From NCBI GenBank assembly GCA_037179335.1, contig JAKZHN010000062.1, forward strand, positions 23,263-87,262: a stretch of DNA of 64,000 nucleotides, read 5' to 3'. The translations under genes and the position numbers were made by a program. The notes under the pieces were generated by a model that saw only the letters and a program-made list of their open reading frames with translations, did not search any database and was not told where the DNA came from. Positions within the stretch are counted from its first letter, which is position 1. Each line of letters begins with the position of its first letter. Of the stretch, positions 1 to 9,457 are shown one piece after another. Origin of the DNA: Cyclaneusma minus. Its lineage: Eukaryota; Ascomycota; Leotiomycetes; Marthamycetales; Marthamycetaceae.

Positions 1-110
1 AGCAACACTTCGTGACCGGCTGGGCCTCACACAATGTGGGTGTCATATCTACATGTGTTGTAGTCATGAACCTCCATCTTCATCAACATTGCTGGCTTCG
101 CCACTTTACT

Positions 111-1268
111 CTATTCCTCCAACCTCCAATTCCTCTCCTCCCATTTTCTCCGACTTGTTGCCGCATCCTCCATGCACCATACACCCAGAGACGAGTGTGC
201 AAAGTCCCCCGGGTTACGCCTATTCCATATGTCTCTCAAGCTCCTTGCGACGAAACCAGCGGCAGAATCATTCATCTTTACCTTCCCAATTCTTATATCT
301 TCTTCTCTTGCCGCCATACGTTGCTTCAGGTATTCCGCATCGTCGTCGTCGTCGCAATAACATAGCAATTGGTACCGAGGATCACCCCGGACATTCGGTT
401 GAAACGGTGGCCAATTGATCAGTTCTCCCATTCGCATTACCAATTCCCACCTCTCCTTTTCATAAATCATCAAAGTCAGAAACTGGATATTTTTGACTCT
501 GGCTACCGTTGCCTGCTCTTCTCCCGTATTTCGGGGCATTTGTTTCAATAGTCGACCGCAAACTTTCCGCGAATACTTGAGTGGCAGAGGATCGACCGTC
601 CGTACCAAAGAGATATCGTCGTCGTATTCGTCCCTATACCACGCCTCTCTGCGCCACTCTCCTGGAGTTGTACTGTGAACTTGCGCCAGGGTAGTACAAG
701 TCCCATAATTGTGCTGTTCCTCCACGACCATGATGAATTGGCGGAGAGCTCTCAATTTCGCCAGTAGCCGTTGGGCCTTCGCATGACCCAATGCGAGCCA
801 TACACTATGAAGGACGGCGAGACGTTGAAGACGAGCTTGGAGTAAGGGCTGAGCGGACATGCGCTCCAGTGACTCCATCATCCAGTTACCGAGGCAGAAG
901 ATATCCCGAGTGAAATCGACGTAGAATGGTCTAACCATTACGGGAACTTCGAGAAACTGAAACCCATCACCTTGCATTGTGCGGAGGCTCGGATCGAAGA
1001 GGCTATTGGGGTAGAAGAGGCTATAATGCTCCAGGCATATCTTTCGAGCTTCTCTGGTGGCACTCATCATGGGTAGTGGTGCCCAGACAGACTTGGGACG
1101 TATGTGAAGCCGATCCAGTAGGCATTCGCCTTCAGCGCCGAGTTCGTAACCGCCATATATTTGGATGTGTATGATGCGCAATGGCATTTGTAGAACAGCG
1201 AAACGCCATATACGGAAGCGGATCTCTGTAGGGAGGTCTGGAAACTGAGGGAACGACTTCGAAGCCAT
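111..1268 (-). CDS. 2EXR domain-containing hypothetical protein
   Basis: Single-exon ORF of 385 aa starting at an ATG whose complement lies at 1266-1268. Residues 5-26 (FPQFPDLPTEIRFRIWRFAV) match the fungal 2EXR motif, an F-box-like N-terminal element of the form FxxLPxEIRxxIW that is expanded in filamentous ascomycetes. The rest is basic and tryptophan-rich with no catalytic motif I recognise; an acidic run (CYCDDDDDAEY) lies near residue 300. Members of this family are usually 200-450 aa with unknown function, often assumed to bind other proteins. The upstream 1.3 kb is non-coding and I see no operon-like partner. The gene looks intact. Family confidence is good; function is unknown. Confidence 0.8.
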   Translation of the reverse strand: MASKSFPQFPDLPTEIRFRIWRFAVLQMPLRIIHIQIYGGYELGAEGECLLDRLHIRPKSVWAPLPMMSATREARKICLEHYSLFYPNSLFDPSLRTMQGDGFQFLEVPVMVRPFYVDFTRDIFCLGNWMMESLERMSAQPLLQARLQRLAVLHSVWLALGHAKAQRLLAKLRALRQFIMVVEEQHNYGTCTTLAQVHSTTPGEWRREAWYRDEYDDDISLVRTVDPLPLKYSRKVCGRLLKQMPRNTGEEQATVARVKNIQFLTLMIYEKERWELVMRMGELINWPPFQPNVRGDPRYQLLCYCDDDDDAEYLKQRMAAREEDIRIGKVKMNDSAAGFVARSLRDIWNRRNPGDFAHSSLGVWCMEDAATSRRKWEERNWRLEE

Positions 1269-2637
1269 TCTGTAGTGTAGACGAGGTGGTAACTGTTGTT
1301 CGCGGGAAATGTGTTGATTTGATGAGGCAGAGAGACTCTCAAGCTGCTCGAAGTGATGAGAATGTGTGGAGGTAGAAATGCGTGTTGCCAGCGGAGAGGG
1401 AGTAGAAGACTAGAAGTTCGGCGTGGAAAACTGGAAATATATGAGGGGAGTTGGAGAAGAAGAGAGCGAAAGGTCTCAATACTGTAAAATGTGAAACGAG
1501 CGAGAAGTTTCTGTTCGCTTGCCCGCTATCATACCATCGATGGTTGCCTAAAGTCTAAAGTGGCCCAAACTCTTGACTTCTGGACTGTAGCGGGAAGAGG
1601 CGGGGAACTACCCAATGCCGGGAATTCTTACCTGTATTTGAGTACATCAATGTATTTCACCAAAGAATCTTATCCTAGACCTGATAAGAGTTTAGCAAGA
1701 ATGCTATCCACAGTAAGTGGTTGGGATCAGCTGGTACGGAATAGGCGGAATGAGGATAGACTTTGAAGCCATTCCGAAGTCGAAGTTCAAGCTGTTGATT
1801 CTGGAGAATCTGCTGATTTGACATGTAAAAGGGTCATTGGACAGCTTCGAGCATTAGCAATGAGTGAGAAAGTGTGACATCAAGGATGGGACCTGGGTGG
1901 TCCAGTGGGCAGGTTAAATGTCTTCTGCATGACGACAGCTTGGGTCTTGAGGGGCTGGGGCTCGCAGATGGTGAAGTTGAAGATCTTGAGCTTCACCAAG
2001 CTCGAAGTGGGGAACTGGAGTATGTACTCTAGTACACAAATATATCCGTCACTTGTCAACGATTGAAACACAAATAAAATGGAAGCATTTAGAGCTGCTC
2101 TGGTACTAACAAAACCCATACTAAATTGTGATCGCTTTCCACAGTTTTGCTCGCCTATGTTACCCCCAAATGTCAGCCCACGTCCAGATTTAGAATAGCG
2201 CACTCATTCTTTACAAAACTGCACTGTGGATGTCCGACTGGTGATATGCAGTTTAAGATTTAGTCGGTTATATGTACCGGACTGTTGAAAGTCAAAATCT
2301 ATGTATTCCAGAAACCTTTGGCTGCCCCTGACCAGCTACCCCTGAGTATCACCTCCCTGACATTGTCAATCACCAGTGCCTGACAGGACCACTTAGCCAG
2401 GGGTATCCTCCCAAAACCACATAAACTGTGCTCAATTCACACACCCCTCTAAATAAAAAAACGAATGGTTTGCCTCCAGCAAACATACAAATTGACGGCT
2501 CCTAACTCTTATTAGACCCTACTTGCTGCGTCCCGGCAACTGAGAGTCATGCAGCAGCCAGCAGTGTCCCAATCAAAAACGAAACTTGGGACCCCACCTT
2601 TACTCGATGAAGTACCCACATGCAAAACAAAAGCTTT
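1269..2637. other. Intergenic region, no gene seen
   Basis: Small open frames here lack conserved motifs, and their apparent starts are often non-ATG. The stretch includes the putative upstream region of the minus-strand 2EXR gene. Nothing else is supported. Confidence 0.5.
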
Positions 2638-2719
2638 TGCCCTCAGCCAGAGTCGAACTGACGACCTCATCATGCTCTAGAAGTACTAGTGATGCGCTCT
2701 ACCGCTGAGCCATGAGGGC
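2638..2719 (-). tRNA. tRNA-Thr (anticodon AGT), with intron
   Basis: Read on the minus strand, a full cloverleaf folds. The acceptor GCCCTCA pairs with TGAGGGC, the D stem is GCTC/GAGC, the anticodon stem is CATCA/TGATG and the T stem is GTCAG/CTGGC with loop TTCGACT. The anticodon loop begins CT-AGT-A and is extended to 17 nt, giving a 10-nt intron after position 37, the canonical eukaryotic site. The anticodon AGT decodes ACT (Thr). It is one of three intron-bearing Thr tRNAs in this window. Confidence 0.88.
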
Positions 2720-3460
2720 TGAGATGACTTGGGTATCATCCTGGTTTGATGCAGAATTGTTGACAGTTTGGGACCGTGTAGGAATTCTCCCAAAAATTTC
2801 CAGCCAGCGGCGGTGCAACTTATAAGTTTTCAGGTTAAAATCGAGGTGAAAGTTGGAGTTTTTAGTCTGAATGCTGGCTTGTCTGAATATTCACAATTGT
2901 CTGGGCCCTGGTAGAATGCAGCTACTTCGGGAGCATCAGAAAGAAAAAGGACAGCAGACAGACTACTCTGGGGACAACAATGGCTATTTCGAAGGCGGAC
3001 TATTTCGAGTCTAAACTTGAGAACCGAACTTGCCCAAAACTTTTCTGATTGAAGGAAACTTCACAGAGCATACAGGCAGAGCGTTGGGAAAGAGCCGGAG
3101 AAAGTTTCTCGTTTAGTGCGATTGTACGGCGTTGTTAAGTCAAAAGTAGAAAGCGAAGCTGCCCGGGCACGATCAGATTAAAGTCGAGATACTCTCAACT
3201 ACGTACCAAGCCAAAAGAACTTCACTGAGTATACATCTTGGTTCGACTACAGCCTGTGATCCACAGAAGAATTAGTTAAAAGTTCACCCCTTTGTCGTGC
3301 CCAATATCTCTTCTCACCTTCAGTGCAAAATCTCGAGATTTCTGCTGCAGCCTCGCTTAGCTTGGTAGATTTCTAGCTCGCAGCGCGCCAGCACGCGTCA
3401 ACCGCATATCTTCAACTCCGTCCGGGACTACCACCACAATCCACCCGCAAAGCGCCCATC
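2720..3460. other. Intergenic region upstream of the RNPS1-like gene
   Basis: Non-coding sequence between tRNA-Thr and the SR-protein start. The last 130 bp are pyrimidine- and CA-rich, as expected of a fungal 5' leader. No discrete promoter element stands out. Confidence 0.4.
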
Positions 3461-4510
3461 ATGGCATCGCGGTCTCCCTCACCACGAGGTCGTAGCCGTA
3501 CGCGCTCACCTACTCCGCTGTCCCGGAGAGACTCGCGCACTCCTCTGCGCAGCGTCTCCCCGCGCTCACCAACACCCAGACGCAATGGCACCCGAAGGAG
3601 CTTGTCGCGCGGCCGCGGAAGAAGCGCAAGCTACAGTCGAAGCCCGACTCCTCAGCGCAGTCCCGATTCTCCTCTGCGAAGTACAAAGGTATTGTTGACC
3701 GGGCTAATTGAACCTTGTTCTGAACCTGCCGGACAAGTGCTAACAAACACAAAGATTGTCATCGAGAAGCTCACTAAGAATGTCCGCGAAGAGCACCTTC
3801 GAGAAATCTTTAGCGTGTACGGTCCAATTCGCGACATGGACATGCCCATGAACCGTCAATGTGGGTTTTCTCCCTTTCCCTTTCCCCATCCATATCATCC
3901 ACTTTACAACTTTTACGACTTTTACGACTTTAAGAAACATGAAAGCTGACTACAAGCTACTCCAGTCATGACCAACCGCGGAACCGCCTACATCCTCTAC
4001 GACCACGAAGCCGACGCCGAATCCGCCATCGCCCACATGCACGAAGCGCAAATTGACGGCGCCGTCATAACCGTCTCCATCGTCTTCCCACGCCGCAAAT
4101 TCTCTCCCGCACCCCCTCTCGCTCGCCGCGGTGCCAACATCGATCCCCGCGTCCCCCTGCGCCCTGGTCCAACTCGCCGCGCTCCTCGCTCGCCGATTCG
4201 CGGACATGGAGGTGAAAGGCATATGAGCGATACTTATCGACCAAGATCAGTGAGTCGCTCGATGAGCCCGGTGCCGCAGAGAAGACATAGGTCGAGGAGT
4301 AGGAGTTATGAGAGTAGGAGTAGGAGCCCGAGACCTTCACGAAGGGGTGGAGGCCACAGGGATAGTCCGGGTAGGGATGCTAGGGATACGAGGGATACGA
4401 GGGATACGGGACGGAGCAGAAGGAGGAGTAGGTCTTACAGTAGCTATGATAGCTATGATAGGAGCAGGAGTAGGTCTAGGGGACGCAACGGACGGGGCAG
4501 TAGGAGATAA
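3461..4510 (+). CDS. RNPS1-like SR-type splicing / exon-junction protein, three exons
   Basis: Exons are 3461-3688, 3755-3860 and 3966-4510, coding for 292 aa. Intron 1 is 66 nt (GTATTG, branch GCTAAC, CAAAG). Because its length is a multiple of three, the frame also reads through unspliced. Intron 2 is 105 nt (GTGGGT, branch CTGAC, CCAG) and restores a phase-1 codon (Phe). Residues 1-76 are an RS-rich domain. Residues 77-157 form one RRM with RNP2 IVIEKL and RNP1 RGTAYILY. The C-terminal third is again rich in RS/RD repeats. RS-RRM-RS order and the RRM pattern (LTKNVREEHLREIF, IDGAVITV) match RNPS1, a nuclear splicing activator and exon-junction-complex partner. Identification is from motif order, without alignment. 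The gene looks intact. Confidence 0.88.
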
Positions 4511-5155
4511 GGGACGAGGCTTTGAGGGATAGCGATGGCGTTTGGTGTTCTGTATGGTTTAGGATCAGGCACATGCGAGGTATGGTATCGCTGCAGAAAA
4601 AGTTAGGAGACGATGCTGCGGAAAATTGTTACCAAGAATTCCTCGGATAAAGAGAAAGCCTGTGGTGGTTGGTCATATGAGTGTGAGGAATAGGACGAGT
4701 CTCGAGACATGTATGTTCCCGCTTCCATGGGAGTCAACTGCTGATATGCTCACGCTTCTCGAAACCACGAGCATAATGAACGAAGCTGACTCACTCCTGT
4801 GCCCATGACTGGAACATGCCCCTTTCCTGCCCTTCTATCCGCCATGACTTGAGCTGCGTATACCTGGTCTGAACCTTTTGAACTCTGTACTGACTCTCTG
4901 TACTGACCCAGAACATTGTCAGCAAGCCCCGGTGAACAAATCTCCAAATGACCTTTTGGAGAACATCATGCTGATTTCAATATCCTCAACTGATACTCTT
5001 TCAAGGCCCAGGCTCATCTAGACGGCCCCGGTCACAAGGACCCACAACAATCTCAACACAGACAAGGGTAACAACAGCAAACTTGCCCCATCTTGTTTAC
5101 ATCGCCGCCCGGACACAAATGTCGAAGTTTTCACCAATCTCTCATCCAATCACAG
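4511..5155. other. Intergenic region
   Basis: 3' flank of the SR-protein gene and 5' flank of a tRNA. No credible ORF or element. Confidence 0.4.
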
Positions 5156-5246
5156 GCCTCTTTAGCTCAGTCGGTAGAGCGCGGCACTAGTATTAAGTGC
5201 ACAACTTGATATGCCGAGGTCATCGGTTCAACTCCGATAGGAGGCA
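5156..5246 (+). tRNA. tRNA-Thr (anticodon AGT), with 18-nt intron
   Basis: Cloverleaf: acceptor GCCTCTT/AGGAGGC, D stem GCTC/GAGC, anticodon stem CGGCA/TGCCG, T stem ATCGG/CCGAT with loop TTCAACT, discriminator A at 5246. The loop starts CT-AGT-A and is 25 nt long, so an 18-nt intron sits after position 37. The anticodon AGT reads ACT codons. Flanking A/T-rich and T-rich sequence (TTTCTCTTTTG) downstream could serve as a Pol III terminator. Confidence 0.9.
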
Positions 5247-6497
5247 AATTTCTCTTTTGTATTTTTGTGTATTTTTTTGGTGCTTGTTGTTGTTGCTGCT
5301 GTGTGGTCTTTATGAAGTTTGTGATGGGGAGCAAGTGAGCTCGGAGATGGGAATATTTTGATCCGGCTTAGGGTCTGCCCACAAGCGAGCTTGGAGAAAA
5401 TATCTCCAGGCCTGAAGTATAGCCAGCTCTGCCATTCCTTGAAGACCTGGAAGTTTTCTTTACTCTTTTATTTGAAATATTGTCGACATGACTGAGAGCA
5501 TGACCAGGCCGGGCAATGTTTTTGATGCTTTTTACGTACCTCCTCCCATGCTTGGCAGCGGCAGCCGTCTGGTCTCTTTCAGCTCGATAGGTCACCCATG
5601 AGAACGAGGTATGAAACTGTGCAGAGATCAGCCAGTCTCTTTCCTAGGCTGTTTTTATGTCAGCTCTTCACTCTACAGTGTCAGATGTTGGGGTAGGGTA
5701 GCGGTCTCTCTCTTGCTGCTCAGGCCCCGGGTTTTTTTTTCACGGAATTTTCGTTTTTGCTCACCATTCCCAGACAAAAGGTGATCAGAAATGTTGCCCA
5801 ACTGTCGAGACTGGAAACCGAGAAGCTTATGTGGTTGGCAGTTGAGCCTTGAGTGAGCCTCTTATCGACTACTTTAGCATCAAGAGCACGTCCACACTGT
5901 TGGCTGGTAAGCCGACTGCTTATACAAAGGTGTTGAGCTATTCCATGCAGGGCCAAGCCCCTTTCAGTTCTTTATGTTAGAGTGTGACAAAGACCTTTGG
6001 CAAGCTAGCCTTTCCTAGAGCATATAAGATCCTCCTTAGCCAGACTTCCCAATCTAAGCACTTTCGTCCCTACTCAACAAAAGGTAATTTTCACAAGCTC
6101 GATTTTTATGGGAATCAATATCGTTCATTCAATTTCGAAGGAATCGATCATCCATCCGTTTATGCCGTCTTGTGTCTTTCCTTTGCACTCAGAATCTCAA
6201 CTCAGGCTTTAAGGAGCGAGACTTGAGACTTGAGAAGTCAGGGTTCGTTTTTCATGTAATCGAACATTCATCATAGACCAGGGTCTGGTACGTCTTTGAA
6301 TCACTCTAGTATGGCACTTCGAAGCAGATCAAGCATTGGGGCAAGTCATCGCATTTGCATCTCCGGCTAGGCTCTTGAGAGGAACGAGCTGTGGAAGTCC
6401 CTGTCAGGAGTCTGCCGTGCTGTCCTTCCGATTTTCTGGCCTATCTTGTTGTGTCATGAAACTCTCATTCCTCCTGAGAAGCCATCTGACACACTCT
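5247..6497. other. Intergenic region
   Basis: No gene is supported. There is a T/A run near 5732 (TTTTTTTT). Confidence 0.4.
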
Positions 6498-7001
6498 CTA
6501 GGGGCCGGAATTTCCAGTTTTCGAGTTGTGAAGATCCACAAGAGCAGCACGCAACGCAGCCTGGTACGCAGCCGAATTTTGCTGCTCTTGTTGATACGCA
6601 GCCTGTACTTTCTCCAGCTCGGCGTACACCTCGTCAATGTCTTCCTCACGTAATTGCTCCAGTTCCTCCTGTAGCTCTGCCACGCCCTCCTGTAGCTCTG
6701 CCACCTTTTGTTGCGCTTCATCCCTTTCAGCCTTGACTTTCGCAAGCACATCCCGCCATATAGCTATGGCCATATTGTGCCCCGCTTCGACAGCCGCAGC
6801 GGACCTGTTGACTGGGAATTGACTTTGCTCGTGGCCCGGCTTCTTTTCGCCCATCTCATCAGTGGCGAATAGCGCGGCCTCGTCCTTGCCTCCCTCGTCA
6901 GTTCGAGGTGACTTCTTCGGGCTGCTTTCATATCTTGATCGGCGTTCAGGTGTGTGAGCCCAGCCGCGCACATTCGTGTGCTGTCCGAAGTTGTAGGCCA
7001 T
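6498..7001 (-). CDS. Coiled-coil hypothetical protein
   Basis: The open frame extends to 7202, but I choose the ATG at 7001 (protein starts MAYNFGQ). The upstream residues look non-coding, and this ATG follows a plausible leader. The 167-aa product has a basic, Ser/Pro-rich N-terminal third and a strongly heptad-patterned Glu/Gln/Leu region from about residue 90 (AERDEAQQKVAELQEGVAELQEELEQL...) to near the C terminus, a predicted coiled coil. There is no signal peptide or membrane segment. It is divergent from the ORF at 8030, with about 1 kb of shared upstream sequence. I do not recognise a family; a structural or partner-binding role is only inference. Confidence 0.55.
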   Translation of the reverse strand: MAYNFGQHTNVRGWAHTPERRSRYESSPKKSPRTDEGGKDEAALFATDEMGEKKPGHEQSQFPVNRSAAAVEAGHNMAIAIWRDVLAKVKAERDEAQQKVAELQEGVAELQEELEQLREEDIDEVYAELEKVQAAYQQEQQNSAAYQAALRAALVDLHNSKTGNSGP

Positions 7002-8029
7002 CGTGGAGAAGTTGAAGAAGTGTAGCTGTGGTGTGAAAGAGACGATGTTGTACCGGCTGTGTTGACAGTGCCTAGTGGAAAGCACATATGTCAGCCAAGT
7101 ACGATATTGGGGATGGGATGAGAGAGAGAATGAAGTCGGGAGTTGACACTGCGCCAGCAGAACCAAAGGACAAGACTGGGAAGTCTTGGAAAGGCGACTC
7201 ACTGGGTTGATGGCAGTAGCTACGCGGATATCAGAAGCTGAGACGAGGTCGATGTGGAGGGTCGAGGCAGAGGGTCAAGGAGGAGGGAGCCAGCGGTGTG
7301 ATGCTGCTGGTAGTTGCTCGGGGAAGAAGGAGAGTAGCAGGAAGAGACTCGGAAAGCTCTTTTGTCGAAAGTGTCTCGCGCTAGCGCGGTAAGCGAGGCT
7401 TGGCTGAGAAAGTAGGTGAAGCTCGGGGAGCGTGCAAAGCCGGTGGTTTGGGGTTAAGGCGCGAAGCAGAAGTCTCGACGACGGCTGCGATAGCGAATCT
7501 TGGACTGTGGAAACACTTTTCACATGCGACAACAGTTCAAAACCACAAACGAATCTTTCACTTGCGCAGCTTATCCAGAAATGTCAGAGAGTCATTCGAT
7601 CAAGAAAGGTTCGGTCACTTCACAGATCACCTGGTTAGCAAGAGCAAGATCGCAGTGAAAGGAGGAAGTTCACAAGCCTCGCTGACTTAGAAATATCACA
7701 CGGAAAACTGTTTCACAGTACATGTGGCTTTGTCTTGCTTCCTTCTTTCTTGCATCAGTCTGCACATTCACCTTGTAACTCGTCCTGGGACATTGATCTT
7801 GAGGCTCTCTCTCCAGACATCATTCACCTTGTCATTCCCCTTACAACATTCACCTGACAACTTTTACTCACAAAACCAAATATCAACCTCCTGATTCTTG
7901 GTATAAAAGCTGGCAAATCCCAGAGAATTCCGAACGAAGATTATTTCGTATCTGGCCACGAATATTCACCAGTTCCAGAACTTCTCCACACTCCGCAATT
8001 CACAACCTCGAACGACACCTGATCCAACC
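7002..8029. promoter_or_regulatory. Divergent intergenic promoter region
   Basis: This region lies between the minus-strand coiled-coil gene and the plus-strand ORF at 8030. A clear TATA box (TATAAAAG, 7902-7909) lies 128 bp before the ATG at 8030, with a CA-rich, AUG-free leader after it. Three near-copies of CATTCACCTTGT or CATTCACCTGAC occur at about 7764-7858 and may be upstream sites. Confidence 0.5.
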
Positions 8030-8608
8030 ATGGCCAACCGACTCATCTTCGATCTCGCGCCCGAACCGTACATGTGAAAGTACTACGAGGCAAAACGCCT
8101 GCACGAGGCCGGAGAAAAGTGGAAAGCGAAGGACATACTCTTCAGTTTGCGTCGTGAGCCTCGGATCAGAAACAACGTGCAAATTCGAACTAATGTCAAC
8201 TTCCTTTTGCACGACATTCTTTTCAACGGCACACCAGACGCGTTTCGCACGGAACTTCTGGAAGAATCACTGAATCTCTTGCAAGAGGCTCGCGGAATTT
8301 TTAACCACCCTGGGCCTATAGAAGACTGGCTGGAGAAGATGATAGAGAAGGCCGAAAGGCGATTGCGACGCGAGAAGGATCTGAAGGAGAACCACGAGAA
8401 GAAGGCGGCTGCGGAGGAGAGCATGCCAGGACAAGCATCCCAGACCGCGGAACCTCCCAAGGCTTCTGGCAATACTGCCCAAGAGGTATCCCGTTGGTCA
8501 TCATCCAGTAAGCTACCTACCCACCCACCCACTCTTCAGTTTTTGCTAATCTACACCCTACCAGCCGAAAGTAGCCAGAGTGAACATACCAAGGAAGACA
8601 AAGACTGA
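8030..8608 (+). pseudogene. Hypothetical protein gene interrupted by in-frame TGA
   Basis: From the ATG at 8030 (ACCATGG context) the frame reads 15 codons and then meets TGA at 8075-8077. It then continues open with protein-like sequence (KYYEAKRLHEAGEKWKAKDILFSLRREP...) to 8608. A 57-nt intron at 8508-8564 (GTAAGC, branch GCTAAT, CCAG) is well formed. The spliced reading would be about 172 aa with a Lys/Glu-rich helical segment (EKMIEKAERRLRREKDLKENHEKKAAAEE). No later in-frame ATG gives most of the protein. A TATA box at 7902 and an intact intron suggest a recently lost gene. Alternatives are stop readthrough, a sequencing error, or an unrecognised intron; GTACAT at 8068 is a weak donor with no good branch site. 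Family unknown. Confidence 0.5.
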
Positions 8609-9366
8609 GGTTCTTTAGACGTGGACTTTAGCCCGAAAGAAGGGTGCTTTCATGTAGTCTAGCCAAATTCGATGCGTTGTTCTAGATACCAATCTACCTC
8701 TGCCTAATGTGAAACGTGACGAATGAAGTTCAAATATCGAGTACTCGTAACCATTGGTCTTCGGATCCTTTCATTCTCAATCTTGTCACGGGCTAACAGA
8801 AACGTCAAATGGTCTTGGAGCTAGAAAAGGGTAGCGGAAGAGCAACACTTGTTTGCGTGATAGGAAAGTGTCTAGAGATTTTTGATATAGAATTAGCAAT
8901 TCTGAGCCACCGTATGAAAGTAAAAAGTCAAAACACCGAATGCTGAATCTAGCTGAAATCACAACCCCAGCGAAATCAAACTATCTAACTGAAAGAGCTG
9001 TGTCTAGAACTCCCTGAGGGAGTGGCTGTTTGTACACGAATTCAACTTGACAGATCACGGTTAGGTAATAAGGCTCAAATTCCTTCCCAATTGATTCGCT
9101 GGACCCATCAATATTGATAAGAGAACGGAAATTTTGAAAATTCAAAAAGCTACAACACCACTCAGCTTAGAGTAGGTCAAGGATAGAGCTACTGTGCTAC
9201 GAAGCTGGCGGCAAATGTGGTTACAGTGGCTTACATACAATATGGCACTAAACCAACGACTGTTATCACGCGTCGTACTATTTTTTAAAAAAAAACCGAG
9301 ATTCAGATGACCTAGAACCACTAAAAAAAAAAAGTACGAAACCAAAAAAACAGTGCCAAAGTTCGT
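8609..9366. other. Intergenic region
   Basis: Noncoding. Short homopolymer A runs lie near 9287-9350. Nothing else is supported. Confidence 0.4.
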
Positions 9367-9457
9367 TGCCCCCTGACGGAGTCGAACCGTCGACCTTCGC
9401 ATATCAGATCATACAGATACTACGAGTGCGACGCTCTACCAACTGAGCTAAAGGGGC
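9367..9457 (-). tRNA. tRNA-Thr (anticodon CGT), with 18-nt intron
   Basis: Minus-strand cloverleaf: acceptor GCCCCTT/AGGGGGC, D stem GCTC/GAGC, anticodon stem TCGCA/TGCGA, T stem GACGG/CCGTC with loop TTCGACT. The anticodon loop starts CT-CGT-A and is 25 nt, so it carries an 18-nt intron after position 37. The anticodon CGT decodes ACG (Thr). It closely resembles the tRNA at 5156-5246 in body and intron length. Confidence 0.9.
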
